Part shown: piece after piece, positions 4,973 through 5,387 of the stretch
Layout: every line of letters starts with the position of its first letter
Position numbering within the stretch: the first letter of the stretch is position 1
Source of the DNA: Syntrophomonadaceae bacterium
GTDB lineage: Bacteria > Bacillota > Syntrophomonadia > Syntrophomonadales > Syntrophomonadaceae
Assembly: GCA_028686565.1 (NCBI GenBank)
Contig: JAQUBU010000169.1
Coordinates: 1-5,387 of the forward strand
DNA length: 5,387 nt
Reading direction: 5' to 3'
Translations under genes and position numbers: made by a program
The notes under the pieces: generated by a model
What the model was told of the DNA's origin: nothing
The model's input: only the letters and a program-made list of their open reading frames with translations
The model's database searches: none

Positions 4973-5387
4973 CTAAGCAGGAATCCAATCCTTTTGATTT
5001 TCCCTTGCCCAGTGACGATGCCCGGCAATCGCATGAATAAATTCCTGACTGAAAGAATTCATTTCTTTGGTGTTTTTCACAGTCACAACCCCCATCTGAC
5101 TGACGACCTCTGTCTGATTTCCAGGTGCGGCGAGCTGTATCATCCCCTGCACAGCGGTTACTCCTAAAAGATCTACTCCCTCGTTGGAGGCAGCTATCGT
5201 TTTTGCATGCCGGTAAGCTTCATTAATAAAATGTATGGCATCACCTTGTGTCTTAATGTTTTCAACACTCATAAAACCACCCGGCACATAGACCGCATCA
5301 TACATAATAGATCCGGTAGTTACATAGTTCTTGTTAACTTCTACCTGATTCATATTTGCACTTGTCAATGTCCCCAGGTTTTTGCTG
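4973..5387 (-). CDS. katE: Large-subunit catalase (HPII type), C-terminal part only
   Basis: Catalase converts hydrogen peroxide to water and oxygen in the cytosol. Only the last ~137 residues lie in the window. The frame is open to the right edge (SKNLGT precedes the TTG at 5368), so the heme-binding core is outside and the TTG is internal. The visible part is the DJ-1/PfpI-like flavodoxin-fold domain found at the end of clade 2 (HPII) catalases. Diagnostic stretches are SIMYDAVYVPGG, VENIKTQGDAIHFINEAYRHAKTIAASNEGVDLL, and the ending HRHWARENQKDWIPA. The nucleophile-elbow position reads AASNEG, without the Cys of active DJ-1 hydrolases, as is normal for the structural domain in catalases. 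Full-length relatives are about 680-750 aa. A stand-alone DJ-1 protein is unlikely because the frame continues upstream with catalase-like linker sequence. The promoter lies outside the window. Confidence 0.87.
   Translation of the reverse strand, partial: SKNLGTLTSANMNQVEVNKNYVTTGSIMYDAVYVPGGFMSVENIKTQGDAIHFINEAYRHAKTIAASNEGVDLLGVTAVQGMIQLAAPGNQTEVVSQMGVVTVKNTKEMNSFSQEFIHAIAGHRHWARENQKDWIPA

Noticed and set aside
4961..5167. 68-codon open frame on the + strand inside the catalase gene
   Set aside because: It is antisense to the clear catalase C-terminal domain and has no independent support.

Overview
The window is an ordinary-looking chromosomal segment of an AT-rich, probably spore-forming Firmicute (Bacillota). 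Supporting signs are strong AGGAGG-type ribosome binding sites, TTG start use, intrinsic hairpin terminators, a DUF3243 protein (a family I know mainly from Bacilli, Clostridia and relatives) and Firmicute-style endonuclease IV and catalase sequences. I cannot name the genus. A clostridial or Negativicutes-type organism would fit, but this is inference.

Layout, left to right. (1) Positions 1-728 (+) hold the 3' four-fifths or more of nfo, the DNA-repair endonuclease IV. It is cut by the window edge and closed by a strong hairpin terminator. (2) Positions 888-1160 (+) hold a lone 90-aa DUF3243 protein with its own ribosome binding site and a possible sporulation-type promoter. A 14-bp hairpin follows it, lying between convergent genes and probably terminating both. 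(3) Positions 1265-2773 (-) hold a 502-aa IMP dehydrogenase. It looks like the Tritrichomonas foetus-type enzyme rather than the usual bacterial GuaB. (4) Positions 2881-4554 (-) hold a Na+/phosphate cotransporter with a PhoU-like cytoplasmic tail, starting at TTG. No terminator is visible between it and the IMP dehydrogenase, but the latter has its own good sigma-A-like promoter. (5) Positions 4555-4972 are a 418-bp gene-free stretch. It has a candidate promoter with a perfect 14-bp palindrome in its spacer, a pair of nested inverted repeats that could fold as RNA, and the probable catalase terminator. (6) Positions 4973-5387 (-) hold the C-terminal end of a large-subunit (HPII/KatE-type) catalase, cut by the right edge.

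The genes do not form one pathway. They are housekeeping and stress functions: abasic-site repair, peroxide removal, guanine nucleotide synthesis and phosphate/sodium transport. They are arranged as mostly single-gene units, each with its own signals. I see no mobile element, CRISPR array, tRNA, rRNA or defence cassette, and no convincing sign of an undescribed multi-gene system. The observations most worth following are the protist-like IMP dehydrogenase and the structured, palindrome-bearing leader region upstream of the phosphate transporter.
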